This document shows, one piece after another, positions 1 to 9,362 of a stretch of 64,000 nucleotides of DNA. Source of the DNA: Onishia niordana (GTDB lineage: Bacteria; Pseudomonadota; Gammaproteobacteria; Pseudomonadales; Halomonadaceae). Within the stretch, counting starts at the first letter, position 1. The number at the start of each line of letters is the position of its first letter. The stretch lies in contig NZ_SDSD01000006.1 of NCBI RefSeq assembly GCF_004798965.1, positions 62,001 through 126,000 of the forward strand, written 5' to 3'. Position numbers and translations under genes: made by a program. Below the pieces are notes generated by a model. The model saw only the letters and a program-made list of their open reading frames with translations. It was not told where the DNA came from and searched no databases.

Positions 1-524
1 ATCGACAACGCGAGCGGGGCATCGCCGCCTTCGGGCGCCGGTGTAGCATCGCCGGCGGTGATAGCGCCGGTCGCATTGAACCAATCTTTCGGCCCTTCAG
101 AGGTGTTGTTCAGGCTGTCATTCGCCTCAAAAGGTACTAGGCCGAGAGCCGAGAGCGCTGCGTTCAGGTCCTGCGCGGCCTCACCACCCAGTGATTCACC
201 TTCGAGCAGAGAGGCCAGCGCCTCCTGCTGGGATGAGGTCAGGCGTTCAAGTGCAGCCGGATCCTGCCCGAGCTGATCGCTCAGGGCCTCTCGCTGCTTT
301 GGGCTCAATGTCGATAGGGCTTCTTTCAAGCCTGCCGGAGATGACTGTTGCGAGGCCTTGGTGTCTGGACTCGCGCTACTAGAGGCGACATTGCCCTGGT
401 TTTGGCGCTTGGCGAGCAGCGTGCCGAAGTCCTGCGATCCGCCTTGCTTAGCGTCGTTGGCCTGCCGTCCTACGAGCTTGCCCGAGCTGGGCGCAGATGT
501 GGGGATAAAGTCGATGATACCCAT
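1..524 (-). CDS. fliK: Flagellar hook-length control protein FliK, N-terminal part (gene runs off the window)
   Basis: The reading frame opens at an ATG at 522-524, with AGGAGAT just upstream, and stays open to the window edge, giving about 174 residues that begin MGIIDFIPTSAPSSGK. The sequence is rich in Ser, Gln, Ala and Asp and of low complexity, as in the secreted N-terminal ruler half of FliK; the conserved C-terminal domain lies outside the window. FliK is exported and switches the flagellar type III secretion system from hook to filament substrates by acting on FlhB. The call rests on composition and on position, 8 nt after fliJ at the end of a fliF-G-H-I-J-K run. A second FliK-like gene lies at 20349-21662, so the two need to be told apart. 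Confidence 0.8.
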   Translation of the reverse strand, partial: MGIIDFIPTSAPSSGKLVGRQANDAKQGGSQDFGTLLAKRQNQGNVASSSASPDTKASQQSSPAGLKEALSTLSPKQREALSDQLGQDPAALERLTSSQQEALASLLEGESLGGEAAQDLNAALSALGLVPFEANDSLNNTSEGPKDWFNATGAITAGDATPAPEGGDAPLALS

Positions 525-532
525 ATGATCTC

Positions 533-991
533 CTATGAGCGCTCGTCGTCGGATGCGCGGCGCAGCAGGCTATTGTTGCTCATTTCATCGTTGTGACGTT
601 GTTCTTGGCGCTGCTCGTTTCGCCGAGCCGTTTCCTGTCGACGGCTCGCCAGGGTGTCGTAGGACGACAAGCGTTGCTGTTCCTTTCGCCAATGTTGCTG
701 GCAGCCTTCGACACGCTGAGAGTGATTATCCACAGCGGAGCGGGCGCGCTCGATGGCATCATCGAGTGAAAGGAGGAAGCGCTGATAGTTATGCAGCGTG
801 GCGGGGTCGATCCCCTTGCGCATCGCATCCTGCAAGCGTGTCGCGTACTCCAGGCGATAGTGGCGGAGTGTATCCAGCTGAGTCGCGGCCTGTTGCTGGG
901 AGCGACGCTCGTTGGCAAGCGTCTGGCCGGCGGCATCACGGGCCTCCTTGGCCAGTTCGGTCAGCGTATCTAGCGGTAAGGATGCGCTCAT
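533..991 (-). CDS. fliJ: Flagellar export protein FliJ
   Basis: This 152-residue protein is highly charged and rich in Gln, Arg and Glu. It is predicted to be almost wholly alpha-helical and coiled coil, as FliJ is. FliJ is a cytoplasmic part of the flagellar export ATPase complex; it sits in the FliI hexamer like the gamma subunit of F1-ATPase and escorts chaperones. Length matches the family (about 147 residues in enterics). The start overlaps the fliI stop by 4 nt (ATGA), which implies translational coupling. FliJ sequences diverge widely, so identification leans on gene order and coiled-coil character. Confidence 0.9.
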   Translation of the reverse strand: MSASLPLDTLTELAKEARDAAGQTLANERRSQQQAATQLDTLRHYRLEYATRLQDAMRKGIDPATLHNYQRFLLSLDDAIERARSAVDNHSQRVEGCQQHWRKEQQRLSSYDTLASRRQETARRNEQRQEQRHNDEMSNNSLLRRASDDERS

Positions 992-2382
992 TGTCCACCT
1001 CCCACGATGGCCGACAGTGACTGTCTGGCCTGTGTCACGTCAGCACGTTCTTCGACTTGTTGCTGCAGGAACTGCTCCAGGTGCGGGAACAGCTGAACAG
1101 AGTGATCCAGTTGAGGATCATGCCCTGGACTGTAGGCCCCGACGCTGATCAGGTCACGATTGCGCTGGTAGCGCGAAAAGTGTTGCTTGAAGTGTCGTGC
1201 CTGCTGCTGTTGCGCCGTATCGGTGATAGCGCTCATGGCGCGACTGATAGAGGCCTCGATATCGATGGCGGGGTAATGGCCCGCTTCGGCCAGGGCCCGG
1301 GACAACACGATGTGGCCATCCAGAATCGCCCGGGCCGAATCCGCAATGGGGTCCTGTTGATCGTCGCCCTCGGTCAATACTGTATAGAACGCGGTGATAG
1401 AGCCGCCGCCACGTTTGCCATTGCCCGCCCGTTCGACGAGCCCGGGGAGCTTGGCAAAGACCGAAGCGGGATAGCCCTTGGTCGCCGGTGGCTCACCGAT
1501 CGCCAGGGCGATTTCGCGTTGTGCCATGGCATAGCGAGTGAGGGAGTCCATGATCAGCAGTACATCCTTGCCTTCGTCACGATAGCCTTCTGCCAGGCGC
1601 GTGGCGTAGGAGGCCCCTTGCAAACGTTGCAGAGGCGAGGTGTCGGCGGGTGCGGCCACCACGACGGATCGTTTACGTCCTTCCTCACCGAGAATGTTAT
1701 CGATGAAATCCTGCACCTCGCGACCACGCTCGCCAATCAACCCAACGACGATCACGTCAGCCTTGGTATAACGCGCCATCATGCCCAATAGAACCGACTT
1801 GCCGACGCCTGAGCCGGCAAAAAGGCCCATGCGTTGTCCGCGACCGACACTGAGCAGGGCATTGATGGCACGGATGCCGACATCGATCTGGGTGTCGATG
1901 GGGGCGCGAGACAGCGGGTTTAACGGTGGCGTGGCAAGCGGCGCATGCGGCACATCTTGAAGTTGTCTGGCGCCATCGAGTGGCTTGCCGTTGCCATCGA
2001 CCACGCGTCCCAGCAAGGACTCGCCCAGCGGGAAGCGCCTGGCACTTTGTGCCCCACCATCGCCAAGGGGTAGCACACGGGCGCCCGGTGTCAGGCCGCT
2101 GATTTCTGCCAAGGGCATCAGGAAGAGTTTTTCTCCAGAAAACCCGACGACTTCGGCCTCGGCGTAGCGGGACTTGGTCTGCGGGTTTTCCGCACCCAGC
2201 TCAATGCGACAGGCGCTGCCTAGGGGGACACGAAGCCCCACGGCCTCAAGGACCAGGCCTGTGGCGCGAATGATGCGACCGCTGGCACGATAGTTGGGCA
2301 ATGCCTCGACGCGCGCCACCACCCGGTCGAGGGTCCCTCGCCAACGGGCTTGGTGCGTGGTCACGCGCGAAGCGGTATTCAT
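988..2382 (-). CDS. fliI: Flagellum-specific ATP synthase FliI
   Basis: The 464-residue protein is the ATPase that energises substrate unloading at the flagellar type III export gate. It is an F1-beta homologue. Walker A (GSGVGKS) lies at about residues 190-196, a Walker B-like stretch reads [12 protein letters not shown], and the [10 protein letters not shown] and [10 protein letters not shown] blocks are typical of FliI. The N-terminal beta-barrel region (about 15-110) and C-terminal helical region are complete. It overlaps fliH by 4 nt upstream and fliJ by 4 nt downstream, so the three are translated as a coupled block. Confidence 0.97.
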   Translation of the reverse strand: MNTASRVTTHQARWRGTLDRVVARVEALPNYRASGRIIRATGLVLEAVGLRVPLGSACRIELGAENPQTKSRYAEAEVVGFSGEKLFLMPLAEISGLTPGARVLPLGDGGAQSARRFPLGESLLGRVVDGNGKPLDGARQLQDVPHAPLATPPLNPLSRAPIDTQIDVGIRAINALLSVGRGQRMGLFAGSGVGKSVLLGMMARYTKADVIVVGLIGERGREVQDFIDNILGEEGRKRSVVVAAPADTSPLQRLQGASYATRLAEGYRDEGKDVLLIMDSLTRYAMAQREIALAIGEPPATKGYPASVFAKLPGLVERAGNGKRGGGSITAFYTVLTEGDDQQDPIADSARAILDGHIVLSRALAEAGHYPAIDIEASISRAMSAITDTAQQQQARHFKQHFSRYQRNRDLISVGAYSPGHDPQLDHSVQLFPHLEQFLQQQVEERADVTQARQSLSAIVGGGQ

Positions 2383-3140
2383 GCGTCGGACTCCTGTGCC
2401 TTGTCTGGCTCCTGCTGGGAAGCCGAATGACCTGGCAGCCGATGGCGAATCTGCTCGGCGATGGCCTCGAAGCGGGTCTCCCAGCTGGCATCCAGTTCGC
2501 CACTTTGGCTAGTCACACGGCAGCCACCGCGGCTGAGCTGGTCGTCAGGCTGTAGCTTCCAGCCAGCGCTCTCCAGCTCATTGCCAAGCTGCTCTTCCAC
2601 CAGCGGAAGATCATCCGGGTGCAGCCACAGTCGCGGCTTGCCGGAAAGCGCCGGTTCAACGTGGATCAACTCACGCACGATCTCGAGAATCTGTTCAGGC
2701 GAGGCCTTCAAGGCATCGCCCGCCAGCTGACGGCCGGTCGCGAGTGCCAGGTTGACCAGTGCATCGGCGATCTCTTCATCCAGTTGCGCGATTGCCTCGC
2801 CGAATCGAGATGCCAGAGGGGCCAGCGGCGCAATGACCTCTCGGGTCTGCTTGCGCAGCTCTTCTTCGCCCTGTGCACGACCTTCCTTCAGCCCTTGGGC
2901 ATTGCCTTCCTTGCGGCCGGCTTCGAAACCCTCGCGGTAGCCCTCTTCCTGGGCTTGTTGGCGAACGCGCTGATGCTCGGCTTCGAGGGCCGCCTGATGT
3001 TCCTGGGCGCGCTGGCGAATTCTTGCCTGGCGTTCAAGCTCAGCCGACGAGACGCCTGAGCTTGAGCGAGCCTGCTCCCGGAGCTCATCCATCTGCCAGG
3101 TTCGCCATTGATTGTCCTGACGGCTATCAGGATCAGACAT
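2379..3140 (-). CDS. fliH: Flagellar assembly protein FliH
   Basis: This 253-residue protein is the negative regulator and stator-like partner of the FliI ATPase. The central region (about 45-105) is a long charged helix with Gly- and Ala-spaced repeats such as [15 protein letters not shown], the GxxxG-type helix found in FliH and its homologue YscL. The C-terminal half carries the FliI-binding domain. It starts with an ATG that overlaps the end of fliG by 8 nt and ends in a 4-nt overlap with fliI. Confidence 0.93.
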   Translation of the reverse strand: MSDPDSRQDNQWRTWQMDELREQARSSSGVSSAELERQARIRQRAQEHQAALEAEHQRVRQQAQEEGYREGFEAGRKEGNAQGLKEGRAQGEEELRKQTREVIAPLAPLASRFGEAIAQLDEEIADALVNLALATGRQLAGDALKASPEQILEIVRELIHVEPALSGKPRLWLHPDDLPLVEEQLGNELESAGWKLQPDDQLSRGGCRVTSQSGELDASWETRFEAIAEQIRHRLPGHSASQQEPDKAQESDA

Positions 3141-4143
3141 AGCTGTCGTCTCCTCCGCTTAGGACCAGCTCGCCATTGTCCGCCAGGCGCCTGACGATCT
3201 GCAGGATGGCTTTCTGCTCGGTTTCGACCTGAGAAAGCCGGATCGGGCCACGGGCTTCCATATCCTCGCGCATCAACTGGGCCGCACGTTGGGACATATT
3301 GCGCATGAACTTTTCCATGAGTGTGTCTGGCGCACCCTTGAGTGCCACCACCAACGAATTGGTCTCGACTTCTTTGAGTAGCAACTGAATGCCACGGTCG
3401 TCGAGGTCTTCCAGGTTCTCGAACAGGAACATTTCGTCGATGATGCGCTGAGCAAGATCTTCGCTGTGCGCGCGCACCGTCTCGATGACGGTCTCTTCCT
3501 GGCTGGAATTCATCAGGTTGAGAATCTCGGCAGCCGTTCTCACGCCGCCCATCTTGCTGCGCTTGAGGTTCTGGCCATCCAGCATATTGCCGAGCACTTC
3601 CGTCAACTCCTGCAGCGCCGCCGGTTGAACGCCACTGAAGGTGGCGATACGCAGCACTACGTCGTTGCGCAGCTTGTCATCGAGCAGTTCGAGGATGTCG
3701 GCTGCCTGGGGGCGCTCGAGGTGCACGAGGATGGTGGCAATGATCTGCGGATGTTCGTCACGGATCATTTCGCATACCACCGAGGCCTCCATCAGGTTCA
3801 GGGCATCGATGCCGGAGGTAGTGCCTTTGGTTTCCAGCACATCCTCGATCAGGCTGGTCGCCCGCTCGCTACCCAGCGCCTTGGTGAGCACCGAGCGGAT
3901 ATGATCACTGGAATTCATGTTGACGGAGGCGAACTCATCGATTTCTTTCTGGAAATCGTTGAGCACCCGACGCATATCCTCGTGCGAGATCTGGCCCAGG
4001 TTGGCCATCTCCTGGCTGATGTCCTGGATCTCACGGGCCGAATAGTACTTGAAGACCTCAGCGGCGCTATCTTCATCCAGTGACAGCATCAGGATGGCGC
4101 CACGACGGGCGCCGCTCATTGTGCTCGCGGTGCTGTTACTCAT
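3133..4143 (-). CDS. fliG: Flagellar motor switch protein FliG
   Basis: FliG is 336 residues long, close to the usual 330. It forms the rotor ring that binds FliF, FliM/FliN and the MotA stators. The middle part contains the EHPQIIATILVHLE segment; the EHPQ motif is a hallmark that contacts FliM. The C-terminal torque domain has the charged helix with the MREDMEARGPIRL run. It overlaps fliF (upstream) and fliH (downstream) by 8 nt each. Confidence 0.97.
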   Translation of the reverse strand: MSNSTASTMSGARRGAILMLSLDEDSAAEVFKYYSAREIQDISQEMANLGQISHEDMRRVLNDFQKEIDEFASVNMNSSDHIRSVLTKALGSERATSLIEDVLETKGTTSGIDALNLMEASVVCEMIRDEHPQIIATILVHLERPQAADILELLDDKLRNDVVLRIATFSGVQPAALQELTEVLGNMLDGQNLKRSKMGGVRTAAEILNLMNSSQEETVIETVRAHSEDLAQRIIDEMFLFENLEDLDDRGIQLLLKEVETNSLVVALKGAPDTLMEKFMRNMSQRAAQLMREDMEARGPIRLSQVETEQKAILQIVRRLADNGELVLSGGDDSYV

Positions 4144-5893
4144 CGTTTTTCATCCAGCTGCGTACGATCATCGCGACCAGGCGGGGGTCTTCCTGTGCCA
4201 ACTCACGAAGCTCCTGAAGGTTGTTTTCATAGCTCGAAGACTTGCGCGGACGTCTGGGAGCCGAGTAGGTCTCAGCTGGGCTCTCTTCAACGTCTGCGAC
4301 TGCACCGGCCTCGCCATCATCACCATCCTGGCCCACCGCAGTACTGATAGTGGAACCCGGGCCTTGCAGCATCGGCTGAGCTGTCTGGCGCTTGATCAGC
4401 GGGCGCAGAATCAGCAGGTACAGCAACAAGATGGCGAGGCCAACCAGCAAGTAGCGTCCCAGGGTGAACGCCAGCTGCTGAAGATCCGGCTGCTGCCACC
4501 AAGCAAGCTCAACGCTGTCATTCTTCTGCTGGGTGAAGGGGCTATTGACCACTTCGATAGCATCGCCACGGGCCTGCGAGAAGCCCATGGACTGGCGGAC
4601 CAGGCGCTCGATCTGGGCAATTTCGTCGTCGCTTAGCGCCACCATCTCCATATTGCCTTCGTCATTCATTTCCTGGCGATAGTTGACCACCACCGCCACA
4701 TTCAGACGTTCGATCTGGCCGCGCTGATGCTGGATATGGGCAACGTTACGATCGACTTCGTAGTTGATGACGTTGTCCTGACTCAAGCGGCTGGGTGGTT
4801 CGCCTTCTTCGGTATCGGCACCGGCTTCACCGTCGGCCTGATCGATCGGTGATGCTTCGGCGCCCGGTGGGGTGTTGGTGAGCGCCCCCGGCACGCCCTG
4901 AGCGAGTTGGTTGCCACCGGTATAGGTGCCGCTGGTTTGCGCACTGCGAATAGCGGCTTCATTGGGCGCCTGGTTAGGCCCGTAGCGCTCGGCAGTTTCT
5001 TCGCGACGCGAGAAGTCGATCTGTGCGGCTACCTGCGCGTGAATATTCTGGCTTCCAAGAATCGGGTTGAGGATGCTCTCTATGCGACGCTGATAGGAGT
5101 TTTCCACCTCGGCGATATAGTCAAGTTGCGTGCCGTTAAGGTCACTGCTGGAACCACCGGGTTGTGACAGCAAACGACCATCCTGGTCGACGACAGTGAC
5201 ATTCTCCGTGGCAAGATCCGGCACGCTGCTGGACACCATGTGCATGATCGCCGTGATCTGACCTTCACCGAGTACCCGGCCGGGTTGCAGCGTCAGCACC
5301 ACCGAGGCCTTGGCCGGCTGCTCCTCGCGGACGAACACCGAAGGTTTGGCCATCGCCAAGTGGATGCGGGCCTTGGACACGGGGCCCAGCGCTTCCATGG
5401 AACTTGCCAGCTCGCCTTCCAGGCCGCGCTGAAAGTTGACCTGTTCGGCGAACTGGCTGATACCAAAAGCCTGGTTGTCCATGATCTCGAAGCCGACATT
5501 GCCGCCCTGGGGAAGCCCCTGTTCGGCCAGTTGAAGGCGCAACATATGGACTTTGTCGCTGGGCACTAGCAGGGCGCTACCGCCTGCACCAAATTCGTAG
5601 GGCACCTGGCGGCTGTCGAGCTCGCTGATGATGCGACCACCATCGGCTTCGCTCAGGTTGCTATAAAGCACCCGATAGTTGGGGGACTGGGCCCACATCA
5701 GCAAGGCGATAACGATGGCGATCACCGCTGCAAGGGCGATCAACAGCGGTATCATGGGATTGCTTTTCAGCTGATCCTTGATTCGATCAACCGCAGGTTG
5801 AGCCGCACTGCCTGAGGTCTTGGAGCCTGAGGCCTTGGAAGAGGGCGTGTTGCCCTGGCGTGCGGAATCGGTGGCCGTGGCCCCGTTGCTCAT
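4136..5893 (-). CDS. fliF: Flagellar MS-ring protein FliF
   Basis: FliF (585 residues) builds the inner-membrane MS ring. Two membrane spans are visible, one near residues 48-68 and one near 475-495, flanking a large periplasmic region with ring-building motifs and a central low-complexity segment rich in Gly, Pro and acidic residues (about 335-370). The cytoplasmic C-terminus ends in the helix that docks on FliG. It is the first gene of the minus-strand fliFGHIJK operon; its leader region is shared with divergent fliE. Confidence 0.96.
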   Translation of the reverse strand: MSNGATATDSARQGNTPSSKASGSKTSGSAAQPAVDRIKDQLKSNPMIPLLIALAAVIAIVIALLMWAQSPNYRVLYSNLSEADGGRIISELDSRQVPYEFGAGGSALLVPSDKVHMLRLQLAEQGLPQGGNVGFEIMDNQAFGISQFAEQVNFQRGLEGELASSMEALGPVSKARIHLAMAKPSVFVREEQPAKASVVLTLQPGRVLGEGQITAIMHMVSSSVPDLATENVTVVDQDGRLLSQPGGSSSDLNGTQLDYIAEVENSYQRRIESILNPILGSQNIHAQVAAQIDFSRREETAERYGPNQAPNEAAIRSAQTSGTYTGGNQLAQGVPGALTNTPPGAEASPIDQADGEAGADTEEGEPPSRLSQDNVINYEVDRNVAHIQHQRGQIERLNVAVVVNYRQEMNDEGNMEMVALSDDEIAQIERLVRQSMGFSQARGDAIEVVNSPFTQQKNDSVELAWWQQPDLQQLAFTLGRYLLVGLAILLLYLLILRPLIKRQTAQPMLQGPGSTISTAVGQDGDDGEAGAVADVEESPAETYSAPRRPRKSSSYENNLQELRELAQEDPRLVAMIVRSWMKNDE

Positions 5894-6209
5894 GAAGGCC
5901 TCCGGCAGCGATCGGCAGTGCTTGTCGTGATGTGCTCAATGATGTGGGCAGAAGGCATGTCAAGATCCGTTCATCGCGGGTGTCCGTCCCGAATCGGGCG
6001 GTGCTATTTCGAGCAGCGCTATCTCGTTAAGACTGTTTCGTCGGTACTGTTCTCGCCAACAGCTTTTTGGTTGGTACTTTGATGAACGCCATTATCCGCG
6101 GCTCTGGCCACTACAAAGGTCAGAAAAGCCCGTGCTTTTATCGCCAATTGCCCGCATGGACCCTCAAGGTGGGCTGATAGAGTAGCGGCACCACTACCTA
6201 GGCGAGGCG
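5894..6209. other. Intergenic region between divergent fliF and fliE
   Basis: The 316-bp gap must hold promoters for both fliF and fliE. I looked for sigma-28 sites and found no good match: the CTCAAGG near 6163 is followed too closely by GCTGATAG. Two half-sites of the FlhDC type, GCTATTTCG and GCTATCTCG, lie around 6003-6028 as direct rather than inverted copies. They may be class II operator remnants, but this is weak. No RNA gene, repeat or coding frame is evident. Confidence 0.5.
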
Positions 6210-6545
6210 ATGTCCATGAGTTCCCCCTCGATTCAGTCGATGCTGCAACAGATGCACAGCCTGTCCGCTGAGGCCAGCGGTCAACAGCTTAAAGGGCAGT
6301 CCGTGTCCACGTCCGTTGGCCAGGGCGGTTTTGCCGACGAGCTGAACTCATCTCTTCAGCGCATCAACGAGATGCAGCAGGCGGCTGCCAGCAAACGCAC
6401 CGATTTTCTCTCCGGCAACAGCAACGTTGCGCTGAATGACGTGATGGTCGATATGCAGAAGGCAAGCGTCGCCTTTGATATGGGCGTGCAGGTGCGAAAC
6501 CGCCTCGTGACGGCCTACAAGGATGTGATGAATATGCAGGTCTAA
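6210..6545 (+). CDS. fliE: Flagellar hook-basal body complex protein FliE
   Basis: FliE (111 residues) joins the MS ring to the proximal rod and is the first exported rod component. The C-terminal helix with SNVALNDVMVDMQKASVAFDMG followed by QVRNRLVTAYKDVMNMQV is the FliE signature and is complete. A second in-frame ATG at 6216 is better placed relative to GAGG at 6204-6207, so the true product may begin two residues later. It is transcribed divergently from fliF, the usual arrangement. Confidence 0.95.
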   Translation: MSMSSPSIQSMLQQMHSLSAEASGQQLKGQSVSTSVGQGGFADELNSSLQRINEMQQAAASKRTDFLSGNSNVALNDVMVDMQKASVAFDMGVQVRNRLVTAYKDVMNMQV

Positions 6546-6663
6546 TAGGCAAATCTATTAGGCCGCTCTCATCAGGTCAGGCGCTGATTGAGTAGGTTGG
6601 AAGGGAGCGCTCGAACTGATTGTTGACGACGTATAGCCGAGCGCAGGTGCTTTTCGGATCCGG

Positions 6664-7065
6664 CTAGGCTTCCAGGTTGATAAGCCGCCCCTGCAGTTCA
6701 TCCAGGCGCTTGGCTATCTGTAGAACCTCTTCAGAGGGAATCTGGCGGATCACATCGCCACTGGCACGATCGACGATACGGGTCACCACGCGAGACGGAT
6801 GCTCGTTCAGGGTGAATTCGAGCCCGTAGCTGCGCATGACCTCATTGATGCGCCGAAGCGGTGCGATGAGCTCGCCGGCACCGGGAGGCATTAGTGCTCC
6901 CGTGATAGATGTGCCGCTGTCACTGTCTTTGCCAAGCAGTGAGAGGTGAGCAAGGGCACCGTCTATGCGCTGCCCGGGCGTGAGTTCATCAAGCGCCGAT
7001 GAGGGGGTGAGGGCCGATGAAGAAGTGGCCGATAGTGAACCTGATTCATGGATCGGTGACGTCAT
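6664..7065 (-). CDS. flaG: FlaG family flagellar protein
   Basis: The C-terminal half reads VVTRIVDRASGDVIRQIPSEEVLQIAKRLDELQG, the FlaG signature (VxxxVDxxTGEVIRQIP). FlaG proteins are small cytoplasmic or exported proteins linked to filament length control. The chosen ATG at 7063-7065 has AGGA nine bases upstream and gives 133 residues. A longer TTG-started version from 7107 is excluded because a perfect sigma-28 promoter places the transcript start at about 7107. The N-terminal half is Ser/Thr rich and not conserved. Confidence 0.88.
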   Translation of the reverse strand: MTSPIHESGSLSATSSSALTPSSALDELTPGQRIDGALAHLSLLGKDSDSGTSITGALMPPGAGELIAPLRRINEVMRSYGLEFTLNEHPSRVVTRIVDRASGDVIRQIPSEEVLQIAKRLDELQGRLINLEA

Positions 7066-7113
7066 GGCGAAGCGTCCTTCATGTGCTGTGGTTATTCTTG
7101 TACTCAACGACGT

Positions 7114-7140
7114 TTATCGGCGTGACAGGCGAAACCTTTA
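7114..7140 (-). promoter_or_regulatory. Sigma-28 (FliA) promoter of flaG
   Basis: On the minus strand the -35 box TAAAG occupies 7136-7140 and the -10 box GCCGATAA occupies 7114-7121, with exactly 14 bp between them. Both match the enterobacterial FliA consensus in every position. The predicted transcript start near 7107 leaves a leader of about 40 nt before the flaG ATG at 7065. Confidence 0.9.
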
Positions 7141-7199
7141 GCGAGAGCCTTTTAATAAGAGCTTCTTAATAAGAGCCCTTTAGCAAGAGCCCTTTAGTA
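7130..7199. repeat. Five tandem 14-bp repeats overlapping the flaG -35 box
   Basis: Units start at 7130, 7144, 7158, 7172 and 7186 with a strict 14-bp period. The two best copies are AGAGCCCTTTAGCA and AGAGCCCTTTAGTA; the unit at 7130 is the most diverged and contains the flaG -35 box. Read on the minus strand, the units carry CTAAAGGGCTCT, TTAAGAAGCTCT or TTAAAAGGCTCT, so TAAAG or a close variant recurs every 14 bp. The array ends about 105 bp before the second stator operon. Confidence 0.85.
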
Positions 7200-7304
7200 A
7201 GAGACGGAAGCGGGCAAGCCAAGCCCGAAGGTATATGGCCTATCCGACGCGTTGTATTCAAGCGTCTCATTTCCTTATTAGCGACCCAGGCGGATACACA
7301 GACC

Positions 7305-8177
7305 ATGAATCCCTCCACCCTGATTGGTATTGCGGCCAGCCTGATGATGCTGGCAAGTGTGCTGCTGCTGAGTGCCGAGGCACCGTCGAGCTTCATCAAC
7401 CTGCCTGGGCTCGCCATCGTGCTGACGGGCACGCTGGCCGCCACCTTTATCAGCTATCCGCTGCGGGAAGTCGTCAGGGTCGTGCGCTTGGTCGGCCTGG
7501 TATTTCGCCGTGAGAACAGCCGAGTTGAAGCGGATCTTCAGGAGCTGGTTAGCCTGGCTAAGCTCTGGTTCTCGGGTAACGTGCGCGGGGTCGAGAAGCG
7601 TTTGGATACCCTGCGCAACCCCTTCATGCGCACCGGTATTCAGCTTGTCATCGACAATACCCGTGAAGAAGAGATCATCGATCTGTTGAGTTGGCGAATC
7701 GCCCGGCTCAAGGCCCGCGAGCGGGCCGAGGCGCAAATTTTTCGCACCATGGCGCTCTACGCCCCGGCCTTTGGGATGATCGGTACCCTGGTCGGACTGG
7801 TGAATATGCTGGAAGGCATGGACGCCGCTCAGATCGGTGTGATTGGTGAGCGCATGGCCGTGGCCCTGCTGACGACTTTCTACGGCATCGTATTGGCCAA
7901 CCTGATCTTCAAGCCCATCGCCGTTAAGCTCGAGCGTCGTACCGAAGAGCGCTTGGTCGCGATGAACATGATTCTCGAAGGTGTCTCCCTGATGTCGCGT
8001 CGCCGCTTGCCCTCATTCATTGAAGAAACGCTGAAGTCATTGATGGCTACCCACCGTGACGAACTCCGCGACGGCCTGGATGATGGCCTTGGTGATGAGC
8101 TCGAGGCCGGCGTTACAGCGGGCAAGCCTCGCCGACGCATGCCGAAGATACTAAGGAAGGCGCAAAAGCATGCGTGA
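7305..8177 (+). CDS. Second flagellar stator subunit, MotA/PomA-like
   Basis: The 290-residue protein has four hydrophobic segments (about 3-22, 30-52, 150-172 and 185-205). The MotA/TolQ/ExbB-type block APAFGMIGTLVGLVNML includes the proline of TM3. The cytoplasmic loop between TM2 and TM3 carries the charged residues (near RLDTLRNPFMRTG) that meet FliG. It is clearly distinct from the canonical MotA at 23447, lacking the long MotA cytoplasmic insert, and resembles PomA/MotC-type stators. Whether it conducts H+ or Na+ cannot be decided from sequence alone. Its end overlaps the next gene by 8 nt. Confidence 0.85.
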   Translation: MNPSTLIGIAASLMMLASVLLLSAEAPSSFINLPGLAIVLTGTLAATFISYPLREVVRVVRLVGLVFRRENSRVEADLQELVSLAKLWFSGNVRGVEKRLDTLRNPFMRTGIQLVIDNTREEEIIDLLSWRIARLKARERAEAQIFRTMALYAPAFGMIGTLVGLVNMLEGMDAAQIGVIGERMAVALLTTFYGIVLANLIFKPIAVKLERRTEERLVAMNMILEGVSLMSRRRLPSFIEETLKSLMATHRDELRDGLDDGLGDELEAGVTAGKPRRRMPKILRKAQKHA

Positions 8178-9219
8178 AGCAAAGCGCAGTAGGGTCAACA
8201 AGCACGAGATTCTTGAGGATGGCGTAACTGAGGATGCCAGCGGAGTCTGGATGCTTAGCTATATCGATGTCATGACCCTGCTGGTCGCACTATTTGCGCT
8301 GCTGCTGGCGGTCGCCGCTGCCAACAGCGCAGACAGCAAGCCGGAGCCGGCAATTACCGAGCGAGTGGCGCCCGAAGCAATTGTGGTCGCCCTGGGCATT
8401 AACAGCCAACGAGCCGGAGCGACGGATGCACCGCGAGTGCGCACCGAGGGCGCACTGATGCTTGCTGGCGCCATCCAGGCCTCGCGTCATCAGGAAGCAG
8501 AGAGCGAGGCGGGCGTCGCTGGCGAAGCACCGGGCAGTGTCTATGAGCCTCTGGCGCTGCTTGACCATCTGCCGGCCCCGCTCAAGCGGGTCGATCACAG
8601 CGGAGCCCTGGCGCTGCGCCCGCTTCCTGCGAGTAATACCCTACGTGCTTCATTGCCTGCCGTGATGCTCGATCAGCGGCTGGACCTGGCAGCACTGGGC
8701 GACATGGAACTGGTCGTTACCCCCGCTGCACCGGCTAATACCGTGCGACTGTCGTCGGTGGCGGTGGCGGCCGCCACTGACCTGAGTGAGGCCATTGAAT
8801 CGCAGCTCGCTGACGCCAAAGTACTACCAAGCCTTGAGGGCGTTGAGGTCTCCAACGTCTCCGAGGGCATCAATCTACGCATACAGGACCGCTTGGTGTT
8901 TGAGTCCGCCGCGGCTGATCTAACGGAAATCGGCGAAGATGTTGTCAACCGGCTGGTGAGCATCATCCAGCGCTACGATGGCACCGTCTCGGTGGAGGGT
9001 CATACCGATAGCCGTGACATCAATACCGAGCGTTATCCATCCAACTGGGAGCTGTCCGCCGCCCGTGCTACCGCCATTCTTCGCCAGCTACAGGCAGCCG
9101 GTGTCGACGGTTCGCGGCTAAGAGCGATCGGCTATGGTGATACCCAGCCCTTGGCAAGTAACGAGTCGCAAGAAGGGCGTTCGGCAAATCGGCGGGTCGA
9201 GGTGATCGTGCATTTGTGA
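8170..9219 (+). CDS. Second flagellar stator subunit, MotB/PomB-like with OmpA domain
   Basis: The 349-residue protein has a short cytoplasmic head, one membrane span (about 30-48) and a C-terminal OmpA-like peptidoglycan-binding domain (about 235-345) with SVEGHTDSRDINTERYPSNWELSAARA. The ion-carrying aspartate sits at Asp33 in YIDVMTLLVALFALLLA, equivalent to Asp32 of E. coli MotB. An unusually long linker of about 180 residues, rich in Ala and Glu, joins the span to the OmpA domain. It is coupled to the preceding PomA-like gene. I saw no sigma-28 promoter ahead of this pair. Confidence 0.87.
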   Translation: MREAKRSRVNKHEILEDGVTEDASGVWMLSYIDVMTLLVALFALLLAVAAANSADSKPEPAITERVAPEAIVVALGINSQRAGATDAPRVRTEGALMLAGAIQASRHQEAESEAGVAGEAPGSVYEPLALLDHLPAPLKRVDHSGALALRPLPASNTLRASLPAVMLDQRLDLAALGDMELVVTPAAPANTVRLSSVAVAAATDLSEAIESQLADAKVLPSLEGVEVSNVSEGINLRIQDRLVFESAAADLTEIGEDVVNRLVSIIQRYDGTVSVEGHTDSRDINTERYPSNWELSAARATAILRQLQAAGVDGSRLRAIGYGDTQPLASNESQEGRSANRRVEVIVHL

Positions 9220-9362
9220 GAAAGCACAGGGCGTGCCCTGGAAGCAGCGATGATACGTTTTGAGGAGTGATCCGTTCCTGAGATAACAGGCAGACCCAAG
9301 TCTCCGAGAATCAACTTCTTCGCTTTCGTAAAGGGTAAGTCCTACCTTTTCGCGATACGAAA

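Noticed and set aside
6163..6180. FliA-like boxes before fliE (CTCAAGG and GCTGATAG)
   Set aside because: The spacing is only about 4 bp instead of 14, so they cannot act together as a sigma-28 promoter; fliE is expected to be a class II gene.
7066..7107. TTG-started N-terminal extension of flaG
   Set aside because: The predicted transcript start falls at about 7107, leaving no leader, while the ATG at 7065 has a good ribosome site.
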